From Citrobacter telavivensis (GTDB taxonomy: Bacteria > Pseudomonadota > Gammaproteobacteria > Enterobacterales > Enterobacteriaceae): a stretch of 64,000 nucleotides of DNA. Positions 36,388 through 44,352 of the stretch are shown one piece after another. The translations under genes were made by a program, and so were the position numbers. Under the pieces are notes generated by a model, which worked only from the letters and a program-made list of their open reading frames with translations, made no database searches and was not told the origin of the DNA. Position 1 is the first letter of the stretch. The number at the start of each line of letters is the position of its first letter. The stretch spans positions 4,836,001 through 4,900,000 of the forward strand of contig CP045205.1 of assembly GCA_009363175.1 (NCBI GenBank), read 5' to 3'.

Positions 36388-37395
36388 TCAGCGAAAACCA
36401 CATGATTCTCTGACCACCAGCGCCGGCGGCAGAATAATGCGTTTCGCCGGCTCATCGTTTCCCTGAATACGACTGTAAAGTAACTCTCCCGCCTTACGAC
36501 CGATCTCTTTTGCCGCCACCGATACGGTCGTGAGCGCAGGCTGAACCAACGCCGCTTCGGTAATATCATCGAACCCGACTAATGCAAAGTCACGCCCGGG
36601 CTCACGCCCCATTTTACGTAGCGCCTGCATCACCCCCAGCGCCACAATGTCCTGATAACACACGGCGGCGGTAATGTGCGGATGATGCACCAGCAGAGCC
36701 TCTGCGACTTTCGCGCCATCAATCTGGCTGGCCTCTGCGGCAACGATCCACTGCGGATTCGGCGAGATGCCATGTTCCAGTAGCGTGCTGGTAAATCCGC
36801 CAATACGCTGCGCCCGACTTCCTGAATTTGGACTGCCGCCAATGAAGGCGATATTTTTATGCCCCATGTTGACTAAATGGGTCGTTGCCATCTGCGTCCC
36901 GAGAAAGTTATCGGTGCCGACAAAATCAAAATCCGGATCGCTGAGCGGGCGAACGACCATGATGGCGGGGATATTGCGCCGTTTTAGCGCTTCAAAAAAT
37001 GAGCCCGGCGTTTCCCGCGCCGCGCAGAGCACCATGCCACAGGCGTTATTACGCATCAGCGAGTCAACAAACTTTTGCTGACGCTCACCTGACTCTTCGC
37101 TGTTCGCCAGAAACAGCAGCAGGTCGTGCCGTTCCATCTCATGACTGAGTCCCGCCGTCATCTCGCCATAAAACGGGTTGGTAATATCATGCAACAAGAG
37201 CCCAACCTGATTACTGCTGCGATTACGCAAATTCGCTGCGGTCTGGTTATAGACATAGCCAGAATCATCCAGCGCTTTTAGCACGCGTTCGCGCGTTGCC
37301 TGTGAAATTCGCCCCCGATTGCGCAGCACCATCGACACGGTCGCCGTGGAGACGCCTGCGCGTTCCGCAACCTGCGCCAGGGTAATGGTTGTCAT
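36388..37395 (-). CDS. LacI-family (MalI-like) repressor of the PTS/isomerase island
   Basis: A 335-residue LacI/GalR regulator. The N-terminal helix-turn-helix (ITLAQVAERAGVSTATVSMVLRN, about residues 4-26) and hinge (NQTAANLRNR) are followed by a periplasmic-binding-protein-like effector domain. General pattern resembles MalI (GRIS, NPFYGEMTAGL). It diverges from the isomerase-PTS operon. The palindrome at 37417-37434 lies 22 bp before its start, so it probably represses itself. It most likely senses the imported sugar phosphate or the sugar itself. Its exact ligand cannot be read from the sequence. Confidence 0.92.
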   Translation of the reverse strand: MTTITLAQVAERAGVSTATVSMVLRNRGRISQATRERVLKALDDSGYVYNQTAANLRNRSSNQVGLLLHDITNPFYGEMTAGLSHEMERHDLLLFLANSEESGERQQKFVDSLMRNNACGMVLCAARETPGSFFEALKRRNIPAIMVVRPLSDPDFDFVGTDNFLGTQMATTHLVNMGHKNIAFIGGSPNSGSRAQRIGGFTSTLLEHGISPNPQWIVAAEASQIDGAKVAEALLVHHPHITAAVCYQDIVALGVMQALRKMGREPGRDFALVGFDDITEAALVQPALTTVSVAAKEIGRKAGELLYSRIQGNDEPAKRIILPPALVVRESCGFR

Positions 37396-37416
37396 GACTT
37401 CTCCTGTTTTCCCTGA

Positions 37417-37434
37417 AGGTTAATCGAATAACCT
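37417..37434. promoter_or_regulatory. Operator O1 of the LacI-type regulator
   Basis: AGGTTAATCGAATAACCT is an 18-bp palindrome with one mismatched pair. It is the closest copy to the regulator start and is suited to autoregulation. Confidence 0.75.
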
Positions 37435-37452
37435 CAATGTGGTCCCAATACG

Positions 37453-37468
37453 TGTGATTCTCATCACG
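37453..37468. promoter_or_regulatory. CRP site in the regulator/PTS divergent region
   Basis: TGTGATTCTCATCACG is a near-perfect CRP site (TGTGA-N6-TCAC). It lies between O1 and O2, so catabolite control of the island is likely. Confidence 0.75.
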
Positions 37469-37507
37469 CTGGTGTGCTTTTCACCACCCTGGTTTCTGAT
37501 TATGGCG

Positions 37508-37524
37508 GGTTAATCGCGTTAACC
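37508..37524. promoter_or_regulatory. Operator O2 of the LacI-type regulator
   Basis: GGTTAATCGCGTTAACC carries both half-sites of the shared palindrome. Its centre is about 31 bp, three helical turns, from that of O3 and about 90 bp from that of O1, which would allow looping. Confidence 0.75.
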
Positions 37525-37538
37525 ACCCTATGAAAATA

Positions 37539-37556
37539 AGGTTAATCGATTAATCT
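37539..37556. promoter_or_regulatory. Operator O3 of the LacI-type regulator
   Basis: AGGTTAATCGATTAATCT is the third copy of the palindrome and ends 26 bp before the ATG of the isomerase gene, in the position expected to block initiation. Confidence 0.75.
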
Positions 37557-37582
37557 TTAATTAGCCAATACGGAGACGGAAA

Positions 37583-39328
37583 ATGCGTACAACCTACAAT
37601 AAATTCCCTGAGGTTGATGTTCAGGGTTATGACGACGAGGCCTGGGAAGGCTGGGCGGCGATCCATTCGGTGCTTAACGCCCGGGTTTGCGAATCATCTA
37701 AAACTATACTGATTGTCGATTGCTATCCGGGCGTACGACTGGATGAACTGGAACAACGGCTCGTCACGACGTTTAACGCCGCCTTAGTGGTCAATATCGA
37801 ATCCGCACGCCGTGATGAACAGGCACTGCATGATTTGCTGGCGCGTAATCTGACCGATGACCGCGTATTTGGCGTTCTCTCCTGCCACCATCTTGACGAG
37901 TTTTTTGATACCCACAGGCTCAACCTGTTGCACCAACAGATTGATGCTATCCCCAGCGGTCTCGTGATCGTCTATGGGTCAGGCGCGGCCCTGGCGCATC
38001 CCGGCGATGTGCTGGTGTATGCCGATCTCCCACGCTGGGAGATTCAACAGCGAATGCGTCATGACGGTCTGGGGAACTGGGGAGCGGATAACGAGGATGA
38101 AGATATTCTTCGTCGCTATAAGCGCGCCTTTTTTATTGAATGGCGAGTCTTTGACCGACACAAAACGCCGCTGCTTAAACGCGCTGATTATTTGCTTGAT
38201 ACCACGGTTGCAGACGCGCCGGTGATAGTCAGCGGCGAAGCGCTACGTGCCGGGTTGCAGCAAACCACCACACAACCGTTTCGCGTCGCCCCCTTCTTTG
38301 ATCCGGGCGTCTGGGGCGGACAGTGGATGAAACAACAATTCGATCTCGATCCCTCAGCGCCCAATTACGCGTGGTGTTTTGATTGCGTGCCCGAGGAAAA
38401 CAGCCTGTTACTGCGTTTTGGTCATGTGCGGATCGAGATCCCCTCTCAGGACCTGGTGCTGACCTACCCCCGCGCCCTGCTTGGCGAGAAAGTTCATGCT
38501 CGCTTTGGCGCGGAATTCCCGATTCGCTTTGACTTCCTCGACACTATTGGCGGTCAGAATTTGAGCTTTCAGGTTCACCCGGTTACCGAATACATCCAGC
38601 AGCAATTTGGTATGCACTATACCCAGGATGAGAGTTATTACATCCTCGAAGCAGAACCCGATGCGGTGGTCTATCTGGGCACGAAAACCGGGATCGCGCC
38701 TGAAGCGATGCTGGACGATTTGCGGGCGGCGGGACGAGGCGAGAAAGCCTTTAATGACGAACGCTTTGTCAATCAGATCCCCGCGCGTAAGCACGATCAC
38801 TTTCTCATCCCCGCCGGAACCGTGCACTGCTCGGGGGCCGGGACGATGGTTCTGGAGATCAGCGCCACGCCCTATATTTTTACCTTCAAACTGTGGGACT
38901 GGGGGCGTCTGGGCCTGGACGGATTGCCGCGTCCCGTCCATCTGGATCATGGTCAACAGGTCATTGACTGGCAGCGCGATACGCAATGGGTTCACGACAA
39001 TCTGATCAACCGCATTGAGCTCATCGCTGAAGGGGACGGCTGGCGGGAAGAAAGAACCGGGATGCATGAACGTGAGTTTATCGAAACCCGCCGCCACTGG
39101 TTTACGACGCCGGTGACACATCATACTCACGGCGGTGTTAACGTTCTGAATCTGGTCGAAGGCGCACAAGCGGTAGTTGACAGCCCGAGCGGCGCGTTTG
39201 CCCCGTTTGTCGTTCACTATGCAGAGACCTTTATCATCCCCGCCGCCGTTGGGGAATACCGAATTTCACCTTCAGGCGACAGCGTCGGTCAGCAACTGGC
39301 GACCATCAAAGCCTGGGTAAGAGGATAA
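37583..39328 (+). CDS. Two-domain protein with class I mannose-6-phosphate isomerase C-terminal half
   Basis: A 581-residue protein, much longer than ManA (about 390). The C-terminal half (about residues 240-581) has the zinc-ligand pattern of class I phosphomannose isomerases: Gln330 and His332 in LSFQVHP, Glu350 in QDESYYILEAEPDAVVYLG, and His415 in IPAGTVHCSG. The N-terminal half (about 1-215) resembles a nucleoside-kinase-like fold in its end (FIEWRVFDRHKTPLLKRADYLLDT) but has no Walker A lysine motif, so it is probably not a working kinase; this is a weak inference. It starts an operon with four PTS genes, which suggests it converts the imported hexose-6-phosphate to fructose-6-phosphate. 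The natural substrate is unknown. Confidence 0.85.
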   Translation: MRTTYNKFPEVDVQGYDDEAWEGWAAIHSVLNARVCESSKTILIVDCYPGVRLDELEQRLVTTFNAALVVNIESARRDEQALHDLLARNLTDDRVFGVLSCHHLDEFFDTHRLNLLHQQIDAIPSGLVIVYGSGAALAHPGDVLVYADLPRWEIQQRMRHDGLGNWGADNEDEDILRRYKRAFFIEWRVFDRHKTPLLKRADYLLDTTVADAPVIVSGEALRAGLQQTTTQPFRVAPFFDPGVWGGQWMKQQFDLDPSAPNYAWCFDCVPEENSLLLRFGHVRIEIPSQDLVLTYPRALLGEKVHARFGAEFPIRFDFLDTIGGQNLSFQVHPVTEYIQQQFGMHYTQDESYYILEAEPDAVVYLGTKTGIAPEAMLDDLRAAGRGEKAFNDERFVNQIPARKHDHFLIPAGTVHCSGAGTMVLEISATPYIFTFKLWDWGRLGLDGLPRPVHLDHGQQVIDWQRDTQWVHDNLINRIELIAEGDGWREERTGMHEREFIETRRHWFTTPVTHHTHGGVNVLNLVEGAQAVVDSPSGAFAPFVVHYAETFIIPAAVGEYRISPSGDSVGQQLATIKAWVRG

Positions 39329-39332
39329 GCCG

Positions 39333-39761
39333 ATGATCCACATTATTGTCGCCAGCCACGGCCCTCTGGCACAAGCGCTTCTCGCTAGCGGACGAATGGT
39401 TTACGGCGAATTACCGCACGTTTACGCCGTGACGCTCAGCGAACAGGACGGTATCGAAGGATTTAAAGCGCGCTTTTGCGAGGTACTGGCGGATGCGGGG
39501 CAACGCGCTGACGGTGTACTGGTGCTCTGCGACATGCAAAGCGGCACGCCGTGGAATGTCGCCTGCCAGCACGCCTTTTCGCCACAAACGGTTCCGCCCG
39601 TCGCCGTCGTGGCGGGGATGAATCTCCCGATGCTGCTGTTAAGCGAGGAGATAGTCCCGCTCACAGATGTTCATGCCGCAGCCGAAACGCTGCTGGCGTT
39701 AACCGCCCCCACGCTGACGAAGGCCGCCCCGGTTTTTTCCGTGCAGTCAGATGATTTTTAA
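39333..39761 (+). CDS. Mannose-family PTS EIIA component
   Basis: A 142-residue cytoplasmic phosphocarrier of the PTS EIIA-man type. The phosphorylated histidine is H9 in IIVASHGPLA. The last 20 or so residues (alanine/threonine-rich, ending FSVQSDDF) look like the remnant of an interdomain linker, but EIIB is a separate gene here rather than fused as in ManX. It starts 4 bp after the isomerase gene. Confidence 0.93.
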   Translation: MIHIIVASHGPLAQALLASGRMVYGELPHVYAVTLSEQDGIEGFKARFCEVLADAGQRADGVLVLCDMQSGTPWNVACQHAFSPQTVPPVAVVAGMNLPMLLLSEEIVPLTDVHAAAETLLALTAPTLTKAAPVFSVQSDDF

Positions 39762-39772
39762 AGGAAACCATT

Positions 39773-40267
39773 ATGAGTATTTCTTTTGTCCGTATCGATG
39801 ACCGCGTTATTCATGGGCAGCTCGTCACACGTTGGGCCAAAGAGCTGCCCTGCGACGGCATTGTCGCCATTGACGATGCCGTCGCGGCCGATCCGCTGCT
39901 CTCCTCGGTGATGAAAGGCGCGGTGCAGGACACTAAAGTCTGGTTATTTGATACCGCCACCGCGATTGAGAAACTGCCCAAAGTCATCGCCAGTGAGAAA
40001 CGTTATTTCGTGATTGGCAAATCGCCGGTCACGCTGATGCGCATCGAAGAAGCGGGTATCAGCCTGCGCAATGCCAACGGCAAAATTAACGTTGGCCCGA
40101 TGAGCGCGCGCGCCGATACCACGACAATTGGCCCCAATCAGTCAGTCAATGCGCATGAGATCGCCGCCTTTGACTGGTTGACGCAGCACGGGCACCAGGT
40201 TGAATTCCGGCTGGTGCCGGATGCCAGTTGCTACAGTTGGCAGGATGCGCGCCAGAAGCTGAAATAA
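39773..40267 (+). CDS. Mannose/sorbose-family PTS EIIB component
   Basis: A 164-residue EIIB-sor type domain protein with the active-site histidine H14 in RIDDRVIHGQLVTRW. It takes phosphate from EIIA-H9 and passes it to the sugar bound by EIIC/EIID. It lies 11 bp after EIIA, with the AAGGAAACC ribosome binding site. Confidence 0.94.
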   Translation: MSISFVRIDDRVIHGQLVTRWAKELPCDGIVAIDDAVAADPLLSSVMKGAVQDTKVWLFDTATAIEKLPKVIASEKRYFVIGKSPVTLMRIEEAGISLRNANGKINVGPMSARADTTTIGPNQSVNAHEIAAFDWLTQHGHQVEFRLVPDASCYSWQDARQKLK

Positions 40268-40277
40268 GGAGCGGACG

Positions 40278-41078
40278 ATGATTATCGAAGCGATGTTGAT
40301 TGGTATTCTGTGTTATCTCGGCGCCCTCAGCAGTCCCTGGCTTCTGGGGCTGACGGGCGGCTGGTATCTGATCACCCGACCGCTGATTTCCGGCACGTTG
40401 GTCGGGATTATTCTTGGTGACATGAAAACCGGGATCATGATTGGCGTTGCGGTTCAGGCAGTATATATCGCCATGGTGACGCCCGGCGGTTCAATGCCCG
40501 CCGATCTCAACTTTGTAGCTTACCCGGCTATTGCGCTGGGGATCCTCTCAGGTAAAGGTCCGGAAGTGGCGGTCGCGCTGGCCGCCACCATCGGGATTGC
40601 CGGGACCATACTGTTTAATGCAATGATGGTACTAAACTCTTTCTGGAACCATCGCGCCGACACGGCGCTGGAACGGGGCGATGAGCGGGGCATTTATCTG
40701 AACAGTGCCATCTGGCCGCAGGTAACGAACTTTGTGCTGCGTTTTGTGCCCACCTTTATTGCGGTGTACTTCGGCGCCCAGTACATCAGCGGCTTTATGG
40801 ACAGCCTGCCGAAGATCGTTCTGTCGACGATGAACGTGCTGGGCGGCATTTTGCCCGCCGTCGGGATTGCGATTTTGCTCAAGCAGATCATCAAAAATTA
40901 CACCATGCTGATCTACTTCCTCGTCGGTTTCGTCTGCATCGTCTTTTTAAAACTCAACATGGTCGCGCTGGTGATCGTCGGTTCACTGCTGGCGTTGATT
41001 CACTATAACTACAAGCCGGAACCGCCGCAGGCGACAAACGCGACGTCGGTTACCCGCGATGATGAGGATGAATTCTGA
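40278..41078 (+). CDS. Mannose/sorbose-family PTS EIIC membrane component
   Basis: A 266-residue integral membrane permease subunit of the EII-man/sor EIIC family, starting MIIEAMLIGILCYLG. It shows several long hydrophobic helices and the conserved GVAVQAVYIAMVTPGGSMPADLN region (about residues 56-78). The stop codon shares a base with the EIID start (TGATG). Confidence 0.94.
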   Translation: MIIEAMLIGILCYLGALSSPWLLGLTGGWYLITRPLISGTLVGIILGDMKTGIMIGVAVQAVYIAMVTPGGSMPADLNFVAYPAIALGILSGKGPEVAVALAATIGIAGTILFNAMMVLNSFWNHRADTALERGDERGIYLNSAIWPQVTNFVLRFVPTFIAVYFGAQYISGFMDSLPKIVLSTMNVLGGILPAVGIAILLKQIIKNYTMLIYFLVGFVCIVFLKLNMVALVIVGSLLALIHYNYKPEPPQATNATSVTRDDEDEF

Positions 41079-41896
41079 TGGAAGAACGTACGCTTACCCG
41101 TAAAGATCTTCGCCGCTGCTGGCGAGCCTGGATGATGCATAACTTATCGTCAATGAGTTTTGAACGGCTGGAGTCTTTTGGCTTTTGTCTGAGCATGTTG
41201 CCCGTTGCGAGAAAGCTCTATCCCGATGCCGCACAGCGGACCGAAATGTTGCGTCGACACGCATCGTTCTACAATACCGAACCCCAGATTGGCGCCATCG
41301 TGAACGGGATGGCGCTGGGACTGGAAGAGAAAAAAGCGAACGGCGAACCGATCGACGGGGAGACGATCAACACCCTGAAGGTGGGTCTGATGGGCCCGAT
41401 TGCCGGGATCGGCGACTCGATGATCCCCGGTATGCTGATCCCCATTCTGCTCAGTATCGGCATGGCGCTGGCGGCTGGCGGCAATATCCTGGGTCCGCTG
41501 TTTTATACCGTCGCCTGGCTCGCCATCATCATTCCCGGCTCATGGTTCTTGTTTCTGAAAGGCTACAAGATGGGCTCCGGCTCGGTGGAAATACTGGTGA
41601 GCAGCAAATCGACTCGTCTGCGCGAAGCCCTATCACTGCTGGGCGTTTTCGTCATGGGCGGCGTCGCGGCAAGCTACGTGAAGCTTGGAACCGGGATGGA
41701 ATTTATTACCAAAGATGGCGTAAATATTCATGTTCAGCAGATGCTGGATGGTATCTTTCCGCAACTGCTCCCGCTGGTGGTCGTTCTCGGCACCTGGTAT
41801 CTGATGGCGAAACGCGGCGTCTCGCCGGTGAAAGCAATGGTCCTGTTGCTGATCCTGGCTGCACTGGGCGTCGCAACAGGCCTGTTTGCAGGTTAG
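41078..41896 (+). CDS. Mannose/sorbose-family PTS EIID membrane component
   Basis: A 272-residue EIID-family protein, unique to mannose-class PTS. The N-terminal LTRKDLRRCWRAWMM, the early Q/M-rich SFERLESFGF, and the central GLMGPIAGIGDSMIPG signature (about residues 106-121) are typical. Hydrophobic helices follow to the C-terminus. It is the last gene of the operon, followed by a hairpin terminator. Confidence 0.94.
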   Translation: MEERTLTRKDLRRCWRAWMMHNLSSMSFERLESFGFCLSMLPVARKLYPDAAQRTEMLRRHASFYNTEPQIGAIVNGMALGLEEKKANGEPIDGETINTLKVGLMGPIAGIGDSMIPGMLIPILLSIGMALAAGGNILGPLFYTVAWLAIIIPGSWFLFLKGYKMGSGSVEILVSSKSTRLREALSLLGVFVMGGVAASYVKLGTGMEFITKDGVNIHVQQMLDGIFPQLLPLVVVLGTWYLMAKRGVSPVKAMVLLLILAALGVATGLFAG

Positions 41897-41913
41897 TGCC
41901 GATGAAACGGAAC

Positions 41914-41936
41914 AACCGGGGCCATGCCCCGGTTTT
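41914..41936. terminator. Hairpin terminator between the convergent PTS and cupin genes
   Basis: AACCGGGGC and GCCCCGGTT form a 9-bp GC-rich stem around CAT, followed by a short TTTT on the plus side. It sits in the 39-bp gap between the two stop codons and could serve both directions, though the leftward U-tract is poor. Confidence 0.75.
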
Positions 41937-42718
41937 CAGGGATGGAAGTTCTGCCACAGCCCTGCATACTTATCCGGACGAGAGATAAACTGAAAGCGTC
42001 CCGGGTCGGTAATAAATTGCTGATAGATTGGCGCGGAAGTGAGTGAAAATTCCGTATAGTGACGGGGCGTAACGGCCTGCAGTCTTCCGGGAATATAGCG
42101 CGGATTATGCTGCCAGATAACGTGGTTACCCTGTAGTAACGGATACCATGCCAGTCCTTTATGCGCCCGCACGGCCTCATACTCAAAGCCATATTCCCGA
42201 TCGCACCACGCACCAAAGGTTAATGGCGCATTCGGATCCGCGGATATCGTCGCATGTGCCCAACCGGGCGGCACCAGCACTTTTTCTCCAGGACCGGCAA
42301 TCACCGCAAAGCAGCGACCGGGATCGTCACCCACATATTCCTGCATGTAGACGATCGCTTTCCCCTGCCAGATCTCATACAACTCCGGCGGAGACCAGCC
42401 GCTGTGCTGACTCACGCGATGCACATGTCCCTGACTGCGAATCGGTTCTTCGCCCAACCGACCCGCCGCATAGGTCACCACGCCAAACAGCAGCATGCGT
42501 TTTTTCAGCTCTTCGCGATCCTTCATTCGCGCCACATCCATCGCGATAGCGTACACCTCTTCCGGCCCCTCACACTGCGGATCGCGCAGGGAAGGACGAA
42601 TCTGATCGAGTCGGCGAATTTCCGGCATCGGCCCGGTCACATCATCCCCATAGCTGAAGCCAAGCGGATGACGATGCACGGTCATATCCAGACCATAAAG
42701 ACGCGCTGAGTCACTCAT
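41936..42718 (-). CDS. Cupin-fold sugar-phosphate isomerase-like protein (260 aa)
   Basis: A cupin related to archaeal-type glucose-6-phosphate isomerases. Metal ligands can be read as H98 and H100 (SQGHVH), E115 (PELYEIWQG) and H155 (PPGWAHATIS). It has an extra N-terminal segment (about 1-75) and a C-terminal tail (about 195-260) that the 187-residue partner lacks. The start overlaps the upstream cupin gene by 8 bp. It may isomerise a sugar phosphate or act as a non-catalytic partner; both are inference. Confidence 0.82.
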   Translation of the reverse strand: MSDSARLYGLDMTVHRHPLGFSYGDDVTGPMPEIRRLDQIRPSLRDPQCEGPEEVYAIAMDVARMKDREELKKRMLLFGVVTYAAGRLGEEPIRSQGHVHRVSQHSGWSPPELYEIWQGKAIVYMQEYVGDDPGRCFAVIAGPGEKVLVPPGWAHATISADPNAPLTFGAWCDREYGFEYEAVRAHKGLAWYPLLQGNHVIWQHNPRYIPGRLQAVTPRHYTEFSLTSAPIYQQFITDPGRFQFISRPDKYAGLWQNFHP

Positions 42719-43274
42719 TCTGCGCCTCCCTCACCTGAATCTGCTGATTTTCCTCAAAGACCCTGAGAGTGAACCCCTTCGCCAGCGCCGCATAATCATG
42801 CCCGGCCACACCTGGCCAGACGGCAAGCGCAGAAAGCACCTCACTTCCGGTGTTGATCAACCGGTGCGCGGTGAAACCTGGAATGATATGAATTGACCCG
42901 GCACAAACGCTTTCCAGTCGTGCTTGCCCCTGCTCATTTTGCAGCAGCAAAAGCCCGTTCCCGCGCAGGCCAAAATAGACTTCGCCCTGTTCACGGCGCG
43001 CATGAAAGTGCCCGCGAGTCATGAAATATTCATCGCCGACGCGTCCGGGATAAAGATGAGTAACGCCCGTATAGAGTTCGCCTTCCGCCGGGGAGGTCGC
43101 CAGGATCTCAACGTCATACACCACATGCTCACCCGCCAGTCGTTGTCTGGCGGGATCGTCGGCAAAAATACCAATAAGATCCCGAATACGGGTTGATTTA
43201 CGCAACAGCGGCCCTTTTGTCAACGCGCCGCTCGCCCATTCCACCTGCGGTGGCTGGATAAATGGATGATTCAT
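42711..43274 (-). CDS. Cupin-type (archaeal-type) glucose-6-phosphate isomerase
   Basis: A 187-residue protein of the cupin phosphoglucose isomerase family (GPI, as in Pyrococcus furiosus). All metal ligands are present at H89, H91, E98 and H137; the Pyrococcus enzyme uses H88, H90, E97 and H136, so the register is almost identical. The THLYPGRVGDEYFMTRGHFH region and GEVYFGLRG are diagnostic. Enteric bacteria already have an unrelated Pgi, so this is probably for a different aldose-6-phosphate or a dedicated bypass. It has its own operator O4 upstream and is translationally coupled to the 260-residue cupin. Confidence 0.9.
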   Translation of the reverse strand: MNHPFIQPPQVEWASGALTKGPLLRKSTRIRDLIGIFADDPARQRLAGEHVVYDVEILATSPAEGELYTGVTHLYPGRVGDEYFMTRGHFHARREQGEVYFGLRGNGLLLLQNEQGQARLESVCAGSIHIIPGFTAHRLINTGSEVLSALAVWPGVAGHDYAALAKGFTLRVFEENQQIQVREAQNE

Positions 43275-43315
43275 ATGTGTCTCCGGCCCGAGGAGAACAA
43301 CAGAATCAGAATAGC

Positions 43316-43333
43316 AGATTAATCGATTAACCT
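43316..43333. promoter_or_regulatory. Operator O4 of the LacI-type regulator, before the cupin genes
   Basis: AGATTAATCGATTAACCT is the reverse-complement-like partner of O3 and lies 42 bp upstream of the cupin isomerase ATG. It links this leftward pair to the same regulator as the rightward PTS operon 6 kb away. Confidence 0.78.
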
Positions 43334-43372
43334 GCCTGTTCTGTCAACAGAGTGCGGCGCGTATCACACTCC

Positions 43373-44287
43373 TTAGGGTGCCAGCGCCAGAACCTCCGCC
43401 ACCCACTGCTGGAAACCGGAAACATTAATATCCAGAGCGACCTGCACGTTCGCCGGTTTGTTCATCCGTCCCTCAATATCCACCACGGTCGTCCCGGCGG
43501 TATATTCCCCCAGCGTTTCAACCGCGACGAAGCACGGCTTCACGGTAAACAGATCCGGTCGCACCAGCCAGGCTATGGCGCAGAGATCGTGCATCCGCAC
43601 GCCGGTGCGCATTGTCCCGCTGCGATAGTGGCTGAACAGAGCATGCAACATATTCCCGGTGCGATTGAGGGCGGGAAGCGCTGCCAGATAGTCCGGCGTC
43701 AGCATCGCCTGGTTCGTGACGTCCAGCCCGCACATCACAATTTCAATGCCGCTGCGAAATACGCGGGCGGCCGCTTCTGGATCGACAGCAATGTTAAATT
43801 CGGCGTTAGGGGTAAAATTCCCTCGTCCGGCAGAACCGCCCATGATCACCAGACGACGGATATTGAAGGTACATTCTGGATAGTGCATCAGCAGCAGCGC
43901 AATATTCGTCAGCGGACCGATCGCAACCAGCGTAATCGGCTTCGGGGCGCTCATCAGCGCGTCGCGAAGGGCAATAAACGCCGGTTTCGCCAGCGGCTGT
44001 CGGTCATGCTCGACAAAATCGTAGCCTTCCATGCCCGATTCGCCATGGACATAAGCCGCGTCGCGTAGCGAACGCAGCAGCGGCGTCGCGGCCCCCTGTG
44101 CGAGAGGGACATCAGCATTCCAGAAATGCAGTAGTTGCAGAGCGTTGCGGGTGGTTTTCTCCACGGAGACGTTACCGGCGACCGTGGTCATCAGTTGCAG
44201 GTCGAGCTGCGGGGCAAACAGCGCGGCGGCAATCGCCGCAGCATCATCAATGCCCGGGTCGGTGTCGAGAATAATGGGCAGACGCAT
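43373..44287 (-). CDS. rihC: Ribonucleoside hydrolase RihC (purine/pyrimidine)
   Basis: A 304-residue inosine-uridine preferring nucleoside hydrolase. The calcium-binding signature DTDPGIDDA (about residues 8-16), the NAEFNIAVDPEAA segment (about 165-178) and active-site histidine in MRTGVRMHDL are all present. The ATG at 44287 gives the E. coli N-terminus MRLPIILDTDPG; a longer frame from 44326 runs through the ispH terminator hairpin and is rejected. The frame ends 40 bp before operator O4, at the edge of the island. Confidence 0.96.
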   Translation of the reverse strand: MRLPIILDTDPGIDDAAAIAAALFAPQLDLQLMTTVAGNVSVEKTTRNALQLLHFWNADVPLAQGAATPLLRSLRDAAYVHGESGMEGYDFVEHDRQPLAKPAFIALRDALMSAPKPITLVAIGPLTNIALLLMHYPECTFNIRRLVIMGGSAGRGNFTPNAEFNIAVDPEAAARVFRSGIEIVMCGLDVTNQAMLTPDYLAALPALNRTGNMLHALFSHYRSGTMRTGVRMHDLCAIAWLVRPDLFTVKPCFVAVETLGEYTAGTTVVDIEGRMNKPANVQVALDINVSGFQQWVAEVLALAP

Positions 44288-44302
44288 GATTCCTCCATAA
44301 AA

Positions 44303-44326
44303 AATGCCGGGTATCAGACCCGGCAT
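44303..44326 (-). terminator. Rho-independent terminator of the ileS-lspA-fkpB-ispH operon
   Basis: Leftward ATGCCGGGT and ACCCGGCAT form a 9-bp stem with a 5-base loop, followed by TTTTTTA. It is located 27 bp after the ispH stop and before rihC. Confidence 0.9.
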
Positions 44327-44352
44327 CTTCGCATAGATTAGCGTGAACTAAA

